A stretch of DNA of 64,000 nucleotides, from assembly GCF_900141885.1 (NCBI RefSeq), contig NZ_FQYY01000009.1, positions 122,719-186,718 of the forward strand. The letters run 5' to 3'. Shown here piece by piece: positions 28,791 to 38,357 of this stretch. The first letter of the stretch is position 1. Each line of letters starts with the position of its first letter. The position numbers and the translations under genes were made by a program. The notes under the pieces are model-generated. The model was not told the DNA's origin. It searched no databases and saw nothing but the letters and a program-made list of their open reading frames with translations. Origin of the DNA: Mesonia phycicola. Lineage in GTDB: Bacteria > Bacteroidota > Bacteroidia > Flavobacteriales > Flavobacteriaceae.

Positions 28791-31124
28791 ATGATAGCCT
28801 TATGTAAAAGTCAACTGCTATTATTATTACTTATTACAATTAGCATGAGTATGTTTTCTCAAAACATTTCACTGCATAGACAATACGAGGGTAAGTATGA
28901 TTTTACAGCAATAGGTAATACATTAAATTTTGATGAAAATGGATCAACAGGGACGTGTAATGTTATGTTACAGTCTAGTGCTAACCTAAACATCTCTTCG
29001 AATCAAACAATAGAAGCAGCATATTTATATTGGGCAGGGTCAGGTAATGGAGACTTTAATGTGAAAATTAATAATAGTAATATAACTGCTCAACGTTTTT
29101 TTTATACAAATACGTTGACAAGTAATGGGTTAGATTTTTTTGGAGCATTTGCTGACATAACAAGCTTGGTGAAATCTACAGGGAGTGGGATTTATACTTT
29201 TTCTGATATTGCATTAGGTGTAAATTTATCTTCCTATTGTGATTTTGGAGTTAATTTTGCGGGATGGTCAATATTGGTAGTCTATGAAGATGTTAATTTA
29301 CCGAATAGGCAAATTAGTATATTTGATGGTTTCAGAACTGTAAATCAGGCATCAAAAAAACTTTCTTTTAATGTTTCAGGTTTTAATGCTAAAAATGTAG
29401 CAACAAGTAAAATAGGTTTTTTAGTTTGGGATGGAGATAGCAATTTAGCCGTAGGGGAAAGTTTAAAAATAAATGGGAATAGTATGAGCTCTAATTTAAA
29501 TCCTATAAATAATGTGTTTAACGGTACAAATAGTTATAGTGGTTCAACTAACCTATATAACATGGATTTAGATCTTTATTACTTAACAAACGAAATTCAA
29601 AACGGGGACACTACAGCTAATATTGAACTTGAAACTAATCAAGATGGTGTAATTGTGCACAATATTGTTTTGTCAGTAGAAAGTGAGAAAGAACTGCCAG
29701 ATGCAGAGTTTGGTTCTTTACAAATTAGTAATAATGAACTATGTGATAATCGTAATATCGAAATTGATATTGAAATATTAAATTCAAGTAATTACGGTGT
29801 TATACCATCTGGTACTCCTGTGGCAATCTTCTTAAATAATAGTTACTTCGATATTTTTTATACCACTCAAAACTTAAATGCTGGAGAAAGTTATATTGAG
29901 AATTTAGTGTTGAATATTCCTGATTTTTTTCAGACAAATTTTTCAATCACATTTAATGTTGACAAGAATCAAAATGGAGACTCTTTTGTAGAAGAGGTTC
30001 ACGAAGAGAACAATATAATATCTTCAAATATTATGCTAATCGATATAATAAGTGAATTTACTTCCTTAAAAGTTTGTGTTGAAAACGGATTAGATACAAC
30101 TGTTAATTTGAATAATGCTATTTTAAATATTGATGGGGGTATAGTAGATGGTTTTTATAATACATACAATGATGCTAGTAATAGTATTAATGATATTCAA
30201 AACGTAAATAGTTATTCGCTAAATAATAGTGAAACTATTTTTGTTAAAATAGTAAATTCTCAATGTAGTGAGATATTTTCATTTGATATAATTGTTTCAG
30301 AAAAGCCCAGTATTAGTCGTTTAGATGATATTATTTTTTGTGATAATTATTTAGATTTTAATACAATTCCTGTTTCTAGTTTTTTAAGTCTTACGTCTAA
30401 TCAAAATTTAAATAACTATTTTGTAGATTTTTATGAGACATTAGAAGACTCTCAATATAATACAAATAACTTACAGGAATATTTTTTTGAAGATTTTGAG
30501 CAAAAATTATATATAAAATTAACTAATAAAAATAATTTAGACTGTGCGTCAATATACCCAGTAAATTTTATTTTTTCAGATATAGAGATACTTGGTTCGT
30601 TAATTTATGAACAGTGTAGTTCACTTGGTACATATGTTGATTTAGCTAAGGTTAATGACATAAAAGATTTCGGGCTTCATGGTGGATATGATTTTTATCA
30701 TACAATTGAAAATGCAGCTTTATCTATAGACCCAATTTTGGATATATCTAATTATAATCTAGAGGAAGGGAATTATCTCTATGTAAAGTATTTTGAAAAT
30801 ACTTTTGAATGTCCATTCTTTTACATTGTAGATATTCAACTGAATAGTTGTGAATTTTTTATTCCAGAAGGTTTTTCTCCCAATAATGATCAAATTAACG
30901 ATTATTTCCAGATTTTACAATTAGAAGATTTTTATCCAAATTTTAAAATTAAAATATTTTCTAGGTATGGTGTGTTAGTTTATAAAGGAGATAAAAACGA
31001 TAAGCTTTGGGATGGAAGATCCTTAAATGGAAAGTTATTGCCTGCATCTACATATTATTACATAATAGATTTGGGAGAAGAAAATTTAAAGCCTATTAAG
31101 GGTTGGGTTTATTTAAATAAGTAA
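28791..31124 (+). CDS. Secreted surface protein with gliding-motility-type C-terminal domain
   Basis: Probable cell-surface protein exported by the T9SS, 777 residues. A signal peptide (residues 1-25, ending MSMFSQ) is followed by an N-terminal beta-rich region with AAYLYWAGSGNGDFNVKI and SILVVYEDVNLPNRQISIFD, resembling large adhesin-like domains (DUF3344/DUF11-type, low certainty). A CARDB-like segment comes next, and then the C-terminal domain FIPEGFSPNNDQINDYF...IFSRYGVLVYKGDKNDKLWDG, a type B T9SS sorting domain (TIGR04131-like). It ends 1 nt short of the convergent mlaF stop. It is the last gene of the M28-SDR-SprT-manC-DUF389 run. Confidence 0.85.
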   Translation: MIALCKSQLLLLLLITISMSMFSQNISLHRQYEGKYDFTAIGNTLNFDENGSTGTCNVMLQSSANLNISSNQTIEAAYLYWAGSGNGDFNVKINNSNITAQRFFYTNTLTSNGLDFFGAFADITSLVKSTGSGIYTFSDIALGVNLSSYCDFGVNFAGWSILVVYEDVNLPNRQISIFDGFRTVNQASKKLSFNVSGFNAKNVATSKIGFLVWDGDSNLAVGESLKINGNSMSSNLNPINNVFNGTNSYSGSTNLYNMDLDLYYLTNEIQNGDTTANIELETNQDGVIVHNIVLSVESEKELPDAEFGSLQISNNELCDNRNIEIDIEILNSSNYGVIPSGTPVAIFLNNSYFDIFYTTQNLNAGESYIENLVLNIPDFFQTNFSITFNVDKNQNGDSFVEEVHEENNIISSNIMLIDIISEFTSLKVCVENGLDTTVNLNNAILNIDGGIVDGFYNTYNDASNSINDIQNVNSYSLNNSETIFVKIVNSQCSEIFSFDIIVSEKPSISRLDDIIFCDNYLDFNTIPVSSFLSLTSNQNLNNYFVDFYETLEDSQYNTNNLQEYFFEDFEQKLYIKLTNKNNLDCASIYPVNFIFSDIEILGSLIYEQCSSLGTYVDLAKVNDIKDFGLHGGYDFYHTIENAALSIDPILDISNYNLEEGNYLYVKYFENTFECPFFYIVDIQLNSCEFFIPEGFSPNNDQINDYFQILQLEDFYPNFKIKIFSRYGVLVYKGDKNDKLWDGRSLNGKLLPASTYYYIIDLGEENLKPIKGWVYLNK

Positions 31125-31125
31125 T

Positions 31126-31890
31126 TTACAAACCTTTTAGCTGAACTTCTCTAACTTTTCTAAACAAATCTGAAGAGTACACAAAATCAATTAAAGATTT
31201 ATCGTCTGTTTTGTAAATGTCGTCTTTAGAGCCAGTCCAAGCTAAATTACCATTTTTTAGGTACACAATATTTTCTCCAATTTCAAGTACAGAGTTCATA
31301 TCGTGCGTATTAATCACGGTAGTAATGTCATACTCTTGTGTAATTTCTTGAATAAGATTATCTATTAAAATTGCGGTTTTTGGATCTAATCCAGAGTTAG
31401 GTTCATCACAAAAAAGGTATTTTGGTTTATTTACAATAGCTCTTGCTATTGCAACTCTTTTCTGCATACCACCACTGATTTCTGAAGGGAATTTATGATT
31501 TACATTTTTTAGATTTACACGATCAAGAACTTCTTGCACGCGGTCCATCATTTCTGTTTTTTTCTGTTTAGTAAACATTTCTAACGGAAACATTACATTC
31601 TCTTCAATAGTCATAGAGTCAAATAAAGCTCCGCCTTGAAAAACCATTCCCATTTTTTGTCTTAACTCTCTTTGTTCTTTTACATCTAATCCAGAGAAAG
31701 CAGAACCATTATACTCAATTGTGCCTTCTGTAGGTGTAAATAAACCTAATAAACATTTTAAAAATACGGTTTTACCGGCACCAGATTGCCCAATAATTAA
31801 ATTGGTTTTGCCTTTGTAAAATTGAGTGTCAATTCCTTTTAAAATCTCTTCGCTTCCAAAGCTTTTATGTAAATTTTTTACATCTATCAT
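31126..31890 (-). CDS. mlaF: ABC transporter ATP-binding protein, MlaF/Mkl type
   Basis: ATPase of a phospholipid-trafficking ABC transporter of the Mla type, acting at the inner-membrane cytoplasmic face. It has 254 residues. Walker A is IIGQSGAGKTVFLK, the signature is EISGGMQKRVAIARAI, Walker B is YLFCDEPNSGLDP, and the switch His is in VINTHDM. The signature SGGMQKR is typical of the Mla/Mce family. Its ATG overlaps the mlaE stop codon by one base (TAATG on the minus strand), so the two are translationally coupled. The substrate-binding MlaD-like gene is not in the window. Confidence 0.9.
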   Translation of the reverse strand: MIDVKNLHKSFGSEEILKGIDTQFYKGKTNLIIGQSGAGKTVFLKCLLGLFTPTEGTIEYNGSAFSGLDVKEQRELRQKMGMVFQGGALFDSMTIEENVMFPLEMFTKQKKTEMMDRVQEVLDRVNLKNVNHKFPSEISGGMQKRVAIARAIVNKPKYLFCDEPNSGLDPKTAILIDNLIQEITQEYDITTVINTHDMNSVLEIGENIVYLKNGNLAWTGSKDDIYKTDDKSLIDFVYSSDLFRKVREVQLKGL

Positions 31891-32627
31891 TAGCTTAATA
31901 ATAATTGAGTTAATACATAATTAGCAATAATTAAAACTACACTAGTCCATACAAAAGCAGTTGTGCTTGCTTGCCCTACTTCTAGTGCTCCACCTTTCAT
32001 ATAATACCCGTGATAAGAAGGGATGGTTGCTAGAATTAATGCAAAAATGAATGTTTTAATAAACGCATATACTAAATGAAAAGATATAAAATCATTTTGC
32101 AGACCATTTAAAAATTGTTCTCCCGCTACAAATCCACCTAATACTCCAGCCATATAAGCGCCAATAATACCCATAAACATAGAAATAGCAATTACAAACG
32201 GATATAATAGCATAGCTATAATCTTAGGGAAAATAAGATAGTTTGCAGAGTTAATACCCATAACTTCTAGCGCGTCAATTTGCTCCATTACACGCATAGT
32301 ACCAATACTAGAGGTAATGTTAGAACCAACTTTACCTGCCATAATTATAGAAATAAATGTAGGTGAAAACTCTAAAATAATAGATTGTCTTGCTGTAAAA
32401 GCAATAAGGCTTTTAGGTATAAGTGGGTTGTTAAGGTTTAGAGCAGTTTGTATAGTGACTACTCCTCCAATAAAAAATGAAATAAAAACAACAATGCCTA
32501 AAGAGCTGATAATTAAATCGTCTACCTCTTTAAAAATGAGACCTCTTAATACAGAAGTTTTCGTCATCCTGCCGAAAACTTTTTTAAGCATTATAAAATA
32601 TTCGCCAATATCGTGGAGGTACTTCAT
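31890..32627 (-). CDS. mlaE: ABC transporter permease, MlaE type
   Basis: Inner-membrane permease of the Mla/MlaE family, working with the adjacent ATPase in lipid transport between membranes. It has 245 residues with about five membrane segments. The family region KVGSNITSSIGTMRVMEQIDALEVMGINS is clear, and the protein has the typical length. The assigned start gives MKYLHDIGEYFIMLKKVFGR. It is divergent from the PafA-like gene, and mlaF follows directly. The transport direction cannot be inferred. Confidence 0.9.
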   Translation of the reverse strand: MKYLHDIGEYFIMLKKVFGRMTKTSVLRGLIFKEVDDLIISSLGIVVFISFFIGGVVTIQTALNLNNPLIPKSLIAFTARQSIILEFSPTFISIIMAGKVGSNITSSIGTMRVMEQIDALEVMGINSANYLIFPKIIAMLLYPFVIAISMFMGIIGAYMAGVLGGFVAGEQFLNGLQNDFISFHLVYAFIKTFIFALILATIPSYHGYYMKGGALEVGQASTTAFVWTSVVLIIANYVLTQLLLS

Positions 32628-32740
32628 TCACATAGGTTTTTGTAAAGCTAAAATAGAAAAAATAATATGGAAAGTATTTAACTTACAATTAATCTTTATA
32701 ATCTCTAACATTTATATTTTTGCACCTCAAAGATAATCAT

Positions 32741-34426
32741 ATGAAAAATTTTAAATTTTTATTTCTTCTATCCGTATTGTTTATGGGGTGTAAATCAACT
32801 CAAGAAACAATAGCTGTTAAAGATAATGAACAAAAAGACTCTATTACACAAATTCACGCACAACCAAAACTGGTTGTAGGTATTGTGGTAGATCAAATGC
32901 GTTACGATTATATTACTAGATTTTGGAATCGGTTTGGTGAAAATGGTATTAAACGTTTAGTAAACGATGGCTACAATTGTAAAAACAATCATTTTAACTA
33001 CGTACCTACTTATACTGGCCCTGGTCACGCTTCAGTTTATACTGGCACAACACCTAAAAATCATGGTATTATAGGAAATAATTGGTACGATAAATTTGAA
33101 GATTTGGGAGTTTATTGTGCTGGAGACTCAAATGTAGATCCAGTAGGAACAAATTCTTCCGCAGGAAAAATGTCTCCACATCGTATGCTTACTACTACTT
33201 TTGCAGATCAAAATAGATTACATACTCAATTTAAAGGAAAAACAATAGGTATTTCTGTAAAAGACCGTGGAGCTATATTACCAGCAGGGCATACAGCAAA
33301 TGCAGCTTATTGGTTTCATGGGAAAGAGGAAGGTAAATTTATTTCTAGCTCTTATTATTTAGAAGATTTACCATCTTGGGTAAAAGATTTTAATTCAAAA
33401 AAATATGCTGATAGTTATTTAACTACTTGGGAAACGCTTTACCCAATAGAAACTTATATGGAGAGTGGGGCAGATCAAAATAACTTTGAGCACGGTTTTA
33501 AAGGAAAAGAAACTGCAACTTTTCCTTATAACTTAGCAGAGCTTAGTATTGAAAATGGTAATTATGATATTATTAAATCTACTCCATTTGGTAATAGTAT
33601 TACTACAGATTTTGCTTTGGCTGCTTTAATTGGTGAAAATTTGGGTAAAGATGAAATAACAGATGTGTTAACGGTTAGCTTTTCTTGTACAGACTATGTG
33701 GGGCATAATTTTGGAGTAAACTCTAAAGAAGTAGAAGATACTTATTTAAGATTAGATCAAGATATTGCAAGAATTTTAGAAGCCTTAGATACTCAAGTAG
33801 GGAAGGGCGAGTATACGGTTTTTTTAACTTCAGACCACGGGGCGGTAAACGTACCAGCTTATTTAAAGTCTCATCGTGTTCCTGCTGGATATTTTGATAA
33901 TTCTGCATTTAAAAATGCTATAGATAATTTTATAGGAGAAGAATACGGAGTTACAGATCTAATTGCAGACAATTCTAATAATCAATTCTTTTTTAATCAT
34001 GAGCGTTTAAAAGAAGAGAATATTTCTGCGGAAGATTTGGCAAACAATTTAAAGTCTTTTATGCTTACTTACGAGCATGTAGATAAAGTTTTTACCAGAG
34101 AAACATTAGAAAATAGTAGTTTTAGTAATGGCGTAGAAGCTTTAGTACAAAATGGTTTTAGCCAAAAAAGAAGTGGAGATATGGTAGTGGTTTTTGACCC
34201 TGCTTATATTGCTTATCCAGAAAAAGGTTCTACCCACGGTAGTGCTATGAGTTACGATACGCACGCACCACTTATTTTCTTTGGAAACGGAATTAAAAAT
34301 GGACAAACTACAGAGAGAACAGAAATAATAGACATTGCTCCAACAATTTCTGCATTATTAGGTATATCTTTCCCTAATGGTATGACAGGAAAAGTTCTTC
34401 ACAAGATAATAGATCAGGAAAATTAA
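32741..34426 (+). CDS. PafA-like alkaline phosphatase family lipoprotein
   Basis: Exported phosphomonoesterase of the alkaline phosphatase superfamily. From the ATG it has 561 residues with a lipoprotein signal MKNFKFLFLLSVLFMGC, lipidated Cys17. The nucleophile Thr lies in YVPTYTGPGHASVYTG (about residue 90-92). Metal ligands are in GIVVDQMRYDY, FSCTDYVGHNFG (Asp/His), TSDHGAVN and GSTHGSAMSYDTHAPLIFFG (His). This order matches the calcium-dependent PafA enzymes of flavobacteria. A TTG upstream overlaps a TATTTTTG promoter-like box and is not used. Its stop codon shares a TTAA with the convergent glycosyltransferase gene. Confidence 0.88.
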   Translation: MKNFKFLFLLSVLFMGCKSTQETIAVKDNEQKDSITQIHAQPKLVVGIVVDQMRYDYITRFWNRFGENGIKRLVNDGYNCKNNHFNYVPTYTGPGHASVYTGTTPKNHGIIGNNWYDKFEDLGVYCAGDSNVDPVGTNSSAGKMSPHRMLTTTFADQNRLHTQFKGKTIGISVKDRGAILPAGHTANAAYWFHGKEEGKFISSSYYLEDLPSWVKDFNSKKYADSYLTTWETLYPIETYMESGADQNNFEHGFKGKETATFPYNLAELSIENGNYDIIKSTPFGNSITTDFALAALIGENLGKDEITDVLTVSFSCTDYVGHNFGVNSKEVEDTYLRLDQDIARILEALDTQVGKGEYTVFLTSDHGAVNVPAYLKSHRVPAGYFDNSAFKNAIDNFIGEEYGVTDLIADNSNNQFFFNHERLKEENISAEDLANNLKSFMLTYEHVDKVFTRETLENSSFSNGVEALVQNGFSQKRSGDMVVVFDPAYIAYPEKGSTHGSAMSYDTHAPLIFFGNGIKNGQTTERTEIIDIAPTISALLGISFPNGMTGKVLHKIIDQEN

Positions 34427-35271
34427 AAGAGTTTTTCTTTTATTTTTTTCCAGCGATATTTTCTTATCCATTTGCCTTCTTCTGGTGTAACTAGAGAAGG
34501 CAATTTTTTTTGTTTCGCTTTATAAAAACCTATTAAATAATCATTCAATAAGCGTATATCTTTCTTTTTTAAGGCTAACTTTAAAGAAGCTATAAAAGTA
34601 ATTTTAAATCCGTAGCCAAGTTTATAAAAGGCTTCTCCTTGTTTGTACTTAGCAGCTTTGTTGTAAGTGTTGCCTGTGGGTCTTAAATGCTTAACTTTTA
34701 AATCTGGTAGTGTTTTTATTTCCCAACCGTGGTAAAGGCAAAGAAGTTCATCTACCGTATCCCAACCCATAGAAGGTTTTAGTCCGTTTATGGCTTTAAA
34801 GCATTCTTTTCTATAAGCTTTTAATGCGCCTCTAATATGGTCTTTATTAGTTAAACTTTCTAATTGCCAGTCGTTTTCCTTTTTAATGTAGCAAAAACCA
34901 CCAACCATTCCTAGTTTTTTATTTAATTGAAACTCTTCTGCTAAGCGCTCTAAATAGTTTAGAGGGAAAATTAAGTCAGCATCAAATTTACAGAGTATAT
35001 CGTAATTTTTATCTAACTTATCTAATCCTTTTTCAAAAGCTCTAATTACTTTACTGCCGGGCAGGTGCTCACCAGAAGAATTATTGTTAATAATGTCTAT
35101 AAAGGGATATTGATTTATGAATTTCTGCACTACATTTTCCGTCTCATCTGTAGAATTGTCATTTACCACAATAATTTTTTTTGGTAAAAAAGTTTGTTTT
35201 ACAAGAGATTGAAGTGTTTTATCAATACAGTCTGCTTCATTATGTGCAGGAATGATAATGTAGAAATTCAT
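34423..35271 (-). CDS. Glycosyltransferase family 2
   Basis: GT-A type glycosyltransferase of 282 residues. The N-terminus is YIIIPAHNEADCIDKTLQSL, followed by KKIIVVNDNSTDETENVV. The DXD-like metal-binding motif is CKFDADLIFP at about residue 92. The acceptor-side block includes MGWDTVDELLCLYHGWEI. There are no membrane segments, so it is cytoplasmic or peripheral. It lies 9 nt downstream of the ketosynthase III homologue on the same strand, which suggests a joint role, but the substrate is unknown. Confidence 0.85.
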   Translation of the reverse strand: MNFYIIIPAHNEADCIDKTLQSLVKQTFLPKKIIVVNDNSTDETENVVQKFINQYPFIDIINNNSSGEHLPGSKVIRAFEKGLDKLDKNYDILCKFDADLIFPLNYLERLAEEFQLNKKLGMVGGFCYIKKENDWQLESLTNKDHIRGALKAYRKECFKAINGLKPSMGWDTVDELLCLYHGWEIKTLPDLKVKHLRPTGNTYNKAAKYKQGEAFYKLGYGFKITFIASLKLALKKKDIRLLNDYLIGFYKAKQKKLPSLVTPEEGKWIRKYRWKKIKEKLF

Positions 35272-35280
35272 TAAAATATT

Positions 35281-36342
35281 TTATATTTTATAAGTTAAGG
35301 CGTTAATATTCATTCCTGCTCCAACACTTGCAAATAAAACAACGTCGCCTTTTTTAATTTCTTGATTTTCTATTTGTTTTCTTTTTACTAAATCTAAAAG
35401 CGTAGGTAAGGTAGCTACAGAGCTATTACCTAATTCTGCAATACTCATAGGCATTACATATTCTGGCATTTCTAGGTCGTAAAGTTTGTAGAAACGTTCA
35501 CAAATAGCTTGATCCATTTTCTCATTTGCTTGATGAATAAAAATTTTCTTCAAATCTTTAATATCAATTCCACTTTCTTCTAAGCAAGATTTCATGGCTT
35601 GTGGTACGTAAGTAAGGGCAAAATTATAAATCATTCTACCATTCATTTTAATATACCTAGTCTCTCTTTGTAATTCTTGGTTGTAAGAAGCTTCAAAAGC
35701 TAAGTAATAAGCTTCGTCATTAGCATAAGTTGCACTTTTATTACCTATAATACCAGCATTATCTCGCCCAGTATCTTCAATAATAGTAGCACCAGCACCA
35801 TCACTAAAAATCATACTATCTCTATCGTGCGCATCTACAACTCTAGATAAAGTTTCAGTACCAATTACTAAACATTTTTTTGCCATTCCGGCTTTTATAA
35901 ATGCTTTGGCATGAATTACCCCTTCTAGCCAACCTGGGCAGCCAAACACCAAATCATACCCCACACAAGATGGGTTTTTAATTTGAAGTATATGCTTTAC
36001 CCTACTTGCTAAGCTAGGCACAGCATCACTTTGTGTATTTTTATGCTTTACATCTCCAAAATTTTGAGCAACAATAATATAGTCTATTGTCTCTTTGTCT
36101 ATACCAGCATCTTTAATTGCATTTTGAGCAGCAATCCCTGCCAAATCAGATGCAGTTAAATTATCTTCTACATACCTTCTTTCGTCTATACCTGTTATGG
36201 CTTTAAACTTTCTGATAATAACATCATTCTCTCCTTTAATAGGAGTTCCATCTTGATTTAAAAATTCATGATTTAAGAAATCTGAATTTTTAACTACTTT
36301 TTCCGGAATGCAGCTTCCTACTCCAGTTATCTCTATGCTCAT
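35281..36342 (-). CDS. Ketoacyl-ACP synthase III (FabH-like)
   Basis: Condensing enzyme of the thiolase superfamily, 353 residues, with the full Cys-His-Asn triad: Cys135 in VFGCPGW, His270 in IFIHQANEKMD and Asn306 in AELGNSSVAT. The length and the insertion around residues 28-45 (LNQDGTPIKGENDVI) differ from the roughly 320-residue housekeeping FabH, so it is more likely a specialised ketosynthase III. The glycosyltransferase gene follows 9 nt later. The product could be a lipid or pigment-related acyl chain, but the sequence does not decide this. Confidence 0.83.
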   Translation of the reverse strand: MSIEITGVGSCIPEKVVKNSDFLNHEFLNQDGTPIKGENDVIIRKFKAITGIDERRYVEDNLTASDLAGIAAQNAIKDAGIDKETIDYIIVAQNFGDVKHKNTQSDAVPSLASRVKHILQIKNPSCVGYDLVFGCPGWLEGVIHAKAFIKAGMAKKCLVIGTETLSRVVDAHDRDSMIFSDGAGATIIEDTGRDNAGIIGNKSATYANDEAYYLAFEASYNQELQRETRYIKMNGRMIYNFALTYVPQAMKSCLEESGIDIKDLKKIFIHQANEKMDQAICERFYKLYDLEMPEYVMPMSIAELGNSSVATLPTLLDLVKRKQIENQEIKKGDVVLFASVGAGMNINALTYKI

Positions 36343-36676
36343 AATTTTATATTGTATGTCAACAAAACACCAAACTAAGCATTATTTCTTTAACTCATTA
36401 AAAAAAAGTGAAGTGTTATGTGTTTTTTGAGGATTCAATAATAAACCTTTTTGTTTTTTAAAGAAATGATAATTGTCAATCTTCTGTTTTGTTTGTGTTT
36501 ATTAAACGTGATGAGATGCTGAATCAAGTTCAGCATGACGAGAATTTAAAATTTATACGAAAAAGTTAGGTTGTTATTTTTTTTTTTAGGTTTAAAAACT
36601 TTTTTTAAAAGATGCTTAATGTCTGGAGGCCTCAAGACTACACATCTTAGTAATTAATTTTTTTTAAACCAAAAAC
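36343..36676. other. Intergenic region with one dispersed palindromic repeat
   Basis: The 334 nt between the divergent ketosynthase gene and the broken lipoprotein gene hold no open reading frame of note. A copy of the palindromic repeat lies at 36510-36545. The rest is A/T-rich, with long T and A runs around 36565-36620 and 36656-36668. No consensus promoter could be placed with confidence. Confidence 0.7.
36510..36545. repeat. Dispersed palindromic repeat, copy 1
   Basis: A 36-nt sequence centred on the hairpin ATGCTGAA-TCAAG-TTCAGCAT (stem 36516-36523 with 36529-36536), preceded by GATGAG and followed by GACGAGAAT. The same 30-36 nt recurs at 38276 and 39261 in the same orientation. Confidence 0.9.
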
Positions 36677-37377
36677 ATGAAAAAAATAAACTTATTTTTA
36701 GCCTTTTGTTAGTTTAGTTACTTTTTATAAGTTGTGAGAAAGATAATTCAGAAATTAATGAAATAGAGGGAAGTAATCTTCTTTCTACACAAAGTACAAT
36801 TACTGATGCATTTGATGCAGAATCTGCATACTTTACTTTATTAGAAAGTACTGATATGATTACCGATTTTCAAGAAAATTATAGCGCTGCAGAAAAAAGT
36901 TTGATATGGGATTATAAATACAAAAGATTGCTAGCTGAATCTGATGGTAGTTTTACAGATAATCAAATTCAACTAATAAATGAGATTAAAACATTAGTAT
37001 CTGAGGAAGATTTTTTTGCTACTCCTGAAACCTATGAGGTTGAGGAGTTAGAAGATATTTCATTAGAAGTATTTTCAGCAGAAGAAAGTGCTTTTCTATT
37101 TTATAGTCTAGAAAATAAAGACGGTGATATTACTGTTAATCCAACTACAGGAGAGCCTGTAACAGATTGCTTTTGGTGCTATCAGGAAATTCCTGGAGGG
37201 ACTAGTGGGCCTTGTGAGGCAATAGTTGATAGTGATGGTGATATTCTTGGATTTACTAGAGATAATGTTCAGGTTGATAAAGTACGCTTTTTTATATTTC
37301 GTACAGAGACTACTATTAATGGAGTTCCTTGTGGTTTCAATGATTGGGTTGCTGGAGGTATGCAAATTAGAGATTAA
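36677..37377 (+). pseudogene. Lipoprotein-like gene with disrupted signal peptide
   Basis: An ATG at 36677 starts a lipoprotein-type signal, MKKINLFLAFC, that ends at TAG 36710. The main open frame (173 residues from an internal ATG at 36856, or longer) continues upstream to a TAG at 36715 and begins LLFISCEKDNSEINEIEG, a typical lipobox with Cys. Between the two lies a tandem 5-nt duplication TTAGT-TTAGT (36709-36718). Removing one copy joins the signal and the body in one frame but leaves a TAG. The body has 521 nt of intact reading frame, acidic, with Cys-rich C-terminal segments DCFWCYQE, GPCEA and VPCGF. I recognise no family. Whether the gene is dead or the start lies elsewhere is uncertain. 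Confidence 0.55.
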
Positions 37378-37395
37378 TTTAAATTTTAACATTGA

Positions 37396-38214
37396 ATGCT
37401 TAAATATTTTTTATTATTATTTGTAACTATATCTTACTCACAAGTAAAGAAATATAGTTTTTATGATGATGAAGGGCTTATTAATGATAAGTCTTTAAGT
37501 GTACAAATATTTAAGTATCAAACTTCCTCTTCTTATCTTTCTGACAAAGAAGGGGAAGTTAATATAGAAAAAAGTATTATAAGGGAAGCTGACTCTATTT
37601 TTTTAAATTTTAGTTTTTATCGTATAGAATTAAAGCCTTTAGATTTTTCTAATAGTAAAATATTTGTAGATAAGTATTTAGGATTAGACGAAGTTGTTAT
37701 AAATGCGAATAAGCCAATCATATTTTTGGGGCCTAAAAATTCTATTTTTTCGAATCCATTTTATTTAGATATTCCAATTTTATTATCAATCAATACAGTG
37801 GATTTAAATAAGAAAAAAATTAAAGGAATAAGGGTGATGTTTAAGAAAAAGGTTGTCGGTTTTGAAGATGTTAAGCTTAAAAATAAGGATATTGACGTTT
37901 ATTTATATGGTTTCAATAAATTGCCGGAAAATTATAAAATAGAAGGTATAGATTTATTGTTGCAGAAATCGGTTAAAGTCCCACCAAAAATAAGAAAATG
38001 GGTAGAGTTTAGTTTTAATAGTGAAGATATAAATTACCATAAATATAAGTATTTAGCTTTTGGAATACATTCTAAAAATGGATACATTAGTTTAAAAGGG
38101 GGTAATTGTAGTAGTGATTTAAAACTTTATAGATTTAATTATGATGAAAAAAATAATTATTGGTATAATTTAGCTAAAGATAATATTCCTGTGATGCAAT
38201 TAATTTTACAATAA
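37396..38214 (+). CDS. Hypothetical secreted protein, A of a related pair
   Basis: Unrecognised 272-residue protein with signal peptide MLKYFLLLFVTISYSQ. After an N-terminal region that resembles a CarboxypepD-like or plug-like strand set, LGLDEVVINANKP occurs at about residues 100-112. The second half (from about residue 140) contains KKKIKGIRVMFKKKV and WVEFSFNSEDINYHKYKYLAFGI, a region with similar layout in the neighbour gene B. It lies 18 nt after the broken lipoprotein gene and is followed by a terminator identical to that behind gene B. No function can be given. Confidence 0.7.
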   Translation: MLKYFLLLFVTISYSQVKKYSFYDDEGLINDKSLSVQIFKYQTSSSYLSDKEGEVNIEKSIIREADSIFLNFSFYRIELKPLDFSNSKIFVDKYLGLDEVVINANKPIIFLGPKNSIFSNPFYLDIPILLSINTVDLNKKKIKGIRVMFKKKVVGFEDVKLKNKDIDVYLYGFNKLPENYKIEGIDLLLQKSVKVPPKIRKWVEFSFNSEDINYHKYKYLAFGIHSKNGYISLKGGNCSSDLKLYRFNYDEKNNYWYNLAKDNIPVMQLILQ

Positions 38215-38245
38215 AAAAAGCCCAATCAAACGATTGGGCTTTTTT
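38214..38245 (+). terminator. Terminator after gene A
   Basis: Stem AAAAAAGCCCAATC, loop AAAC, and complement GATTGGGCTTTTTT. The first base overlaps the gene stop codon. The same stem and loop occur again at 39212. Confidence 0.88.
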
Positions 38246-38275
38246 ATGATATCTCATTTGTCAATACATCAACTG

Positions 38276-38311
38276 GATGAGATGCTGAATCAAGTTCAGC
38301 ATGACGAGAAT
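38276..38311. repeat. Dispersed palindromic repeat, copy 2
   Basis: Identical over 36 nt to the copy at 36510, in the same orientation, 30 nt downstream of the terminator of gene A. Confidence 0.9.
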
Positions 38312-38357
38312 GTATATTTCTTTTTAAAATTTATATTAGAGGATTAATCTAATATTT

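Noticed and set aside
32720..32740. TTG start extending the PafA-like phosphatase
   Set aside because: It overlaps TATTTTTG, and the ATG gives a proper lipoprotein signal.
37226..37426. Plus-strand ORF of 66 residues overlapping the broken lipoprotein gene and gene A
   Set aside because: Out of frame with two better supported genes and with no start signal; a shadow.
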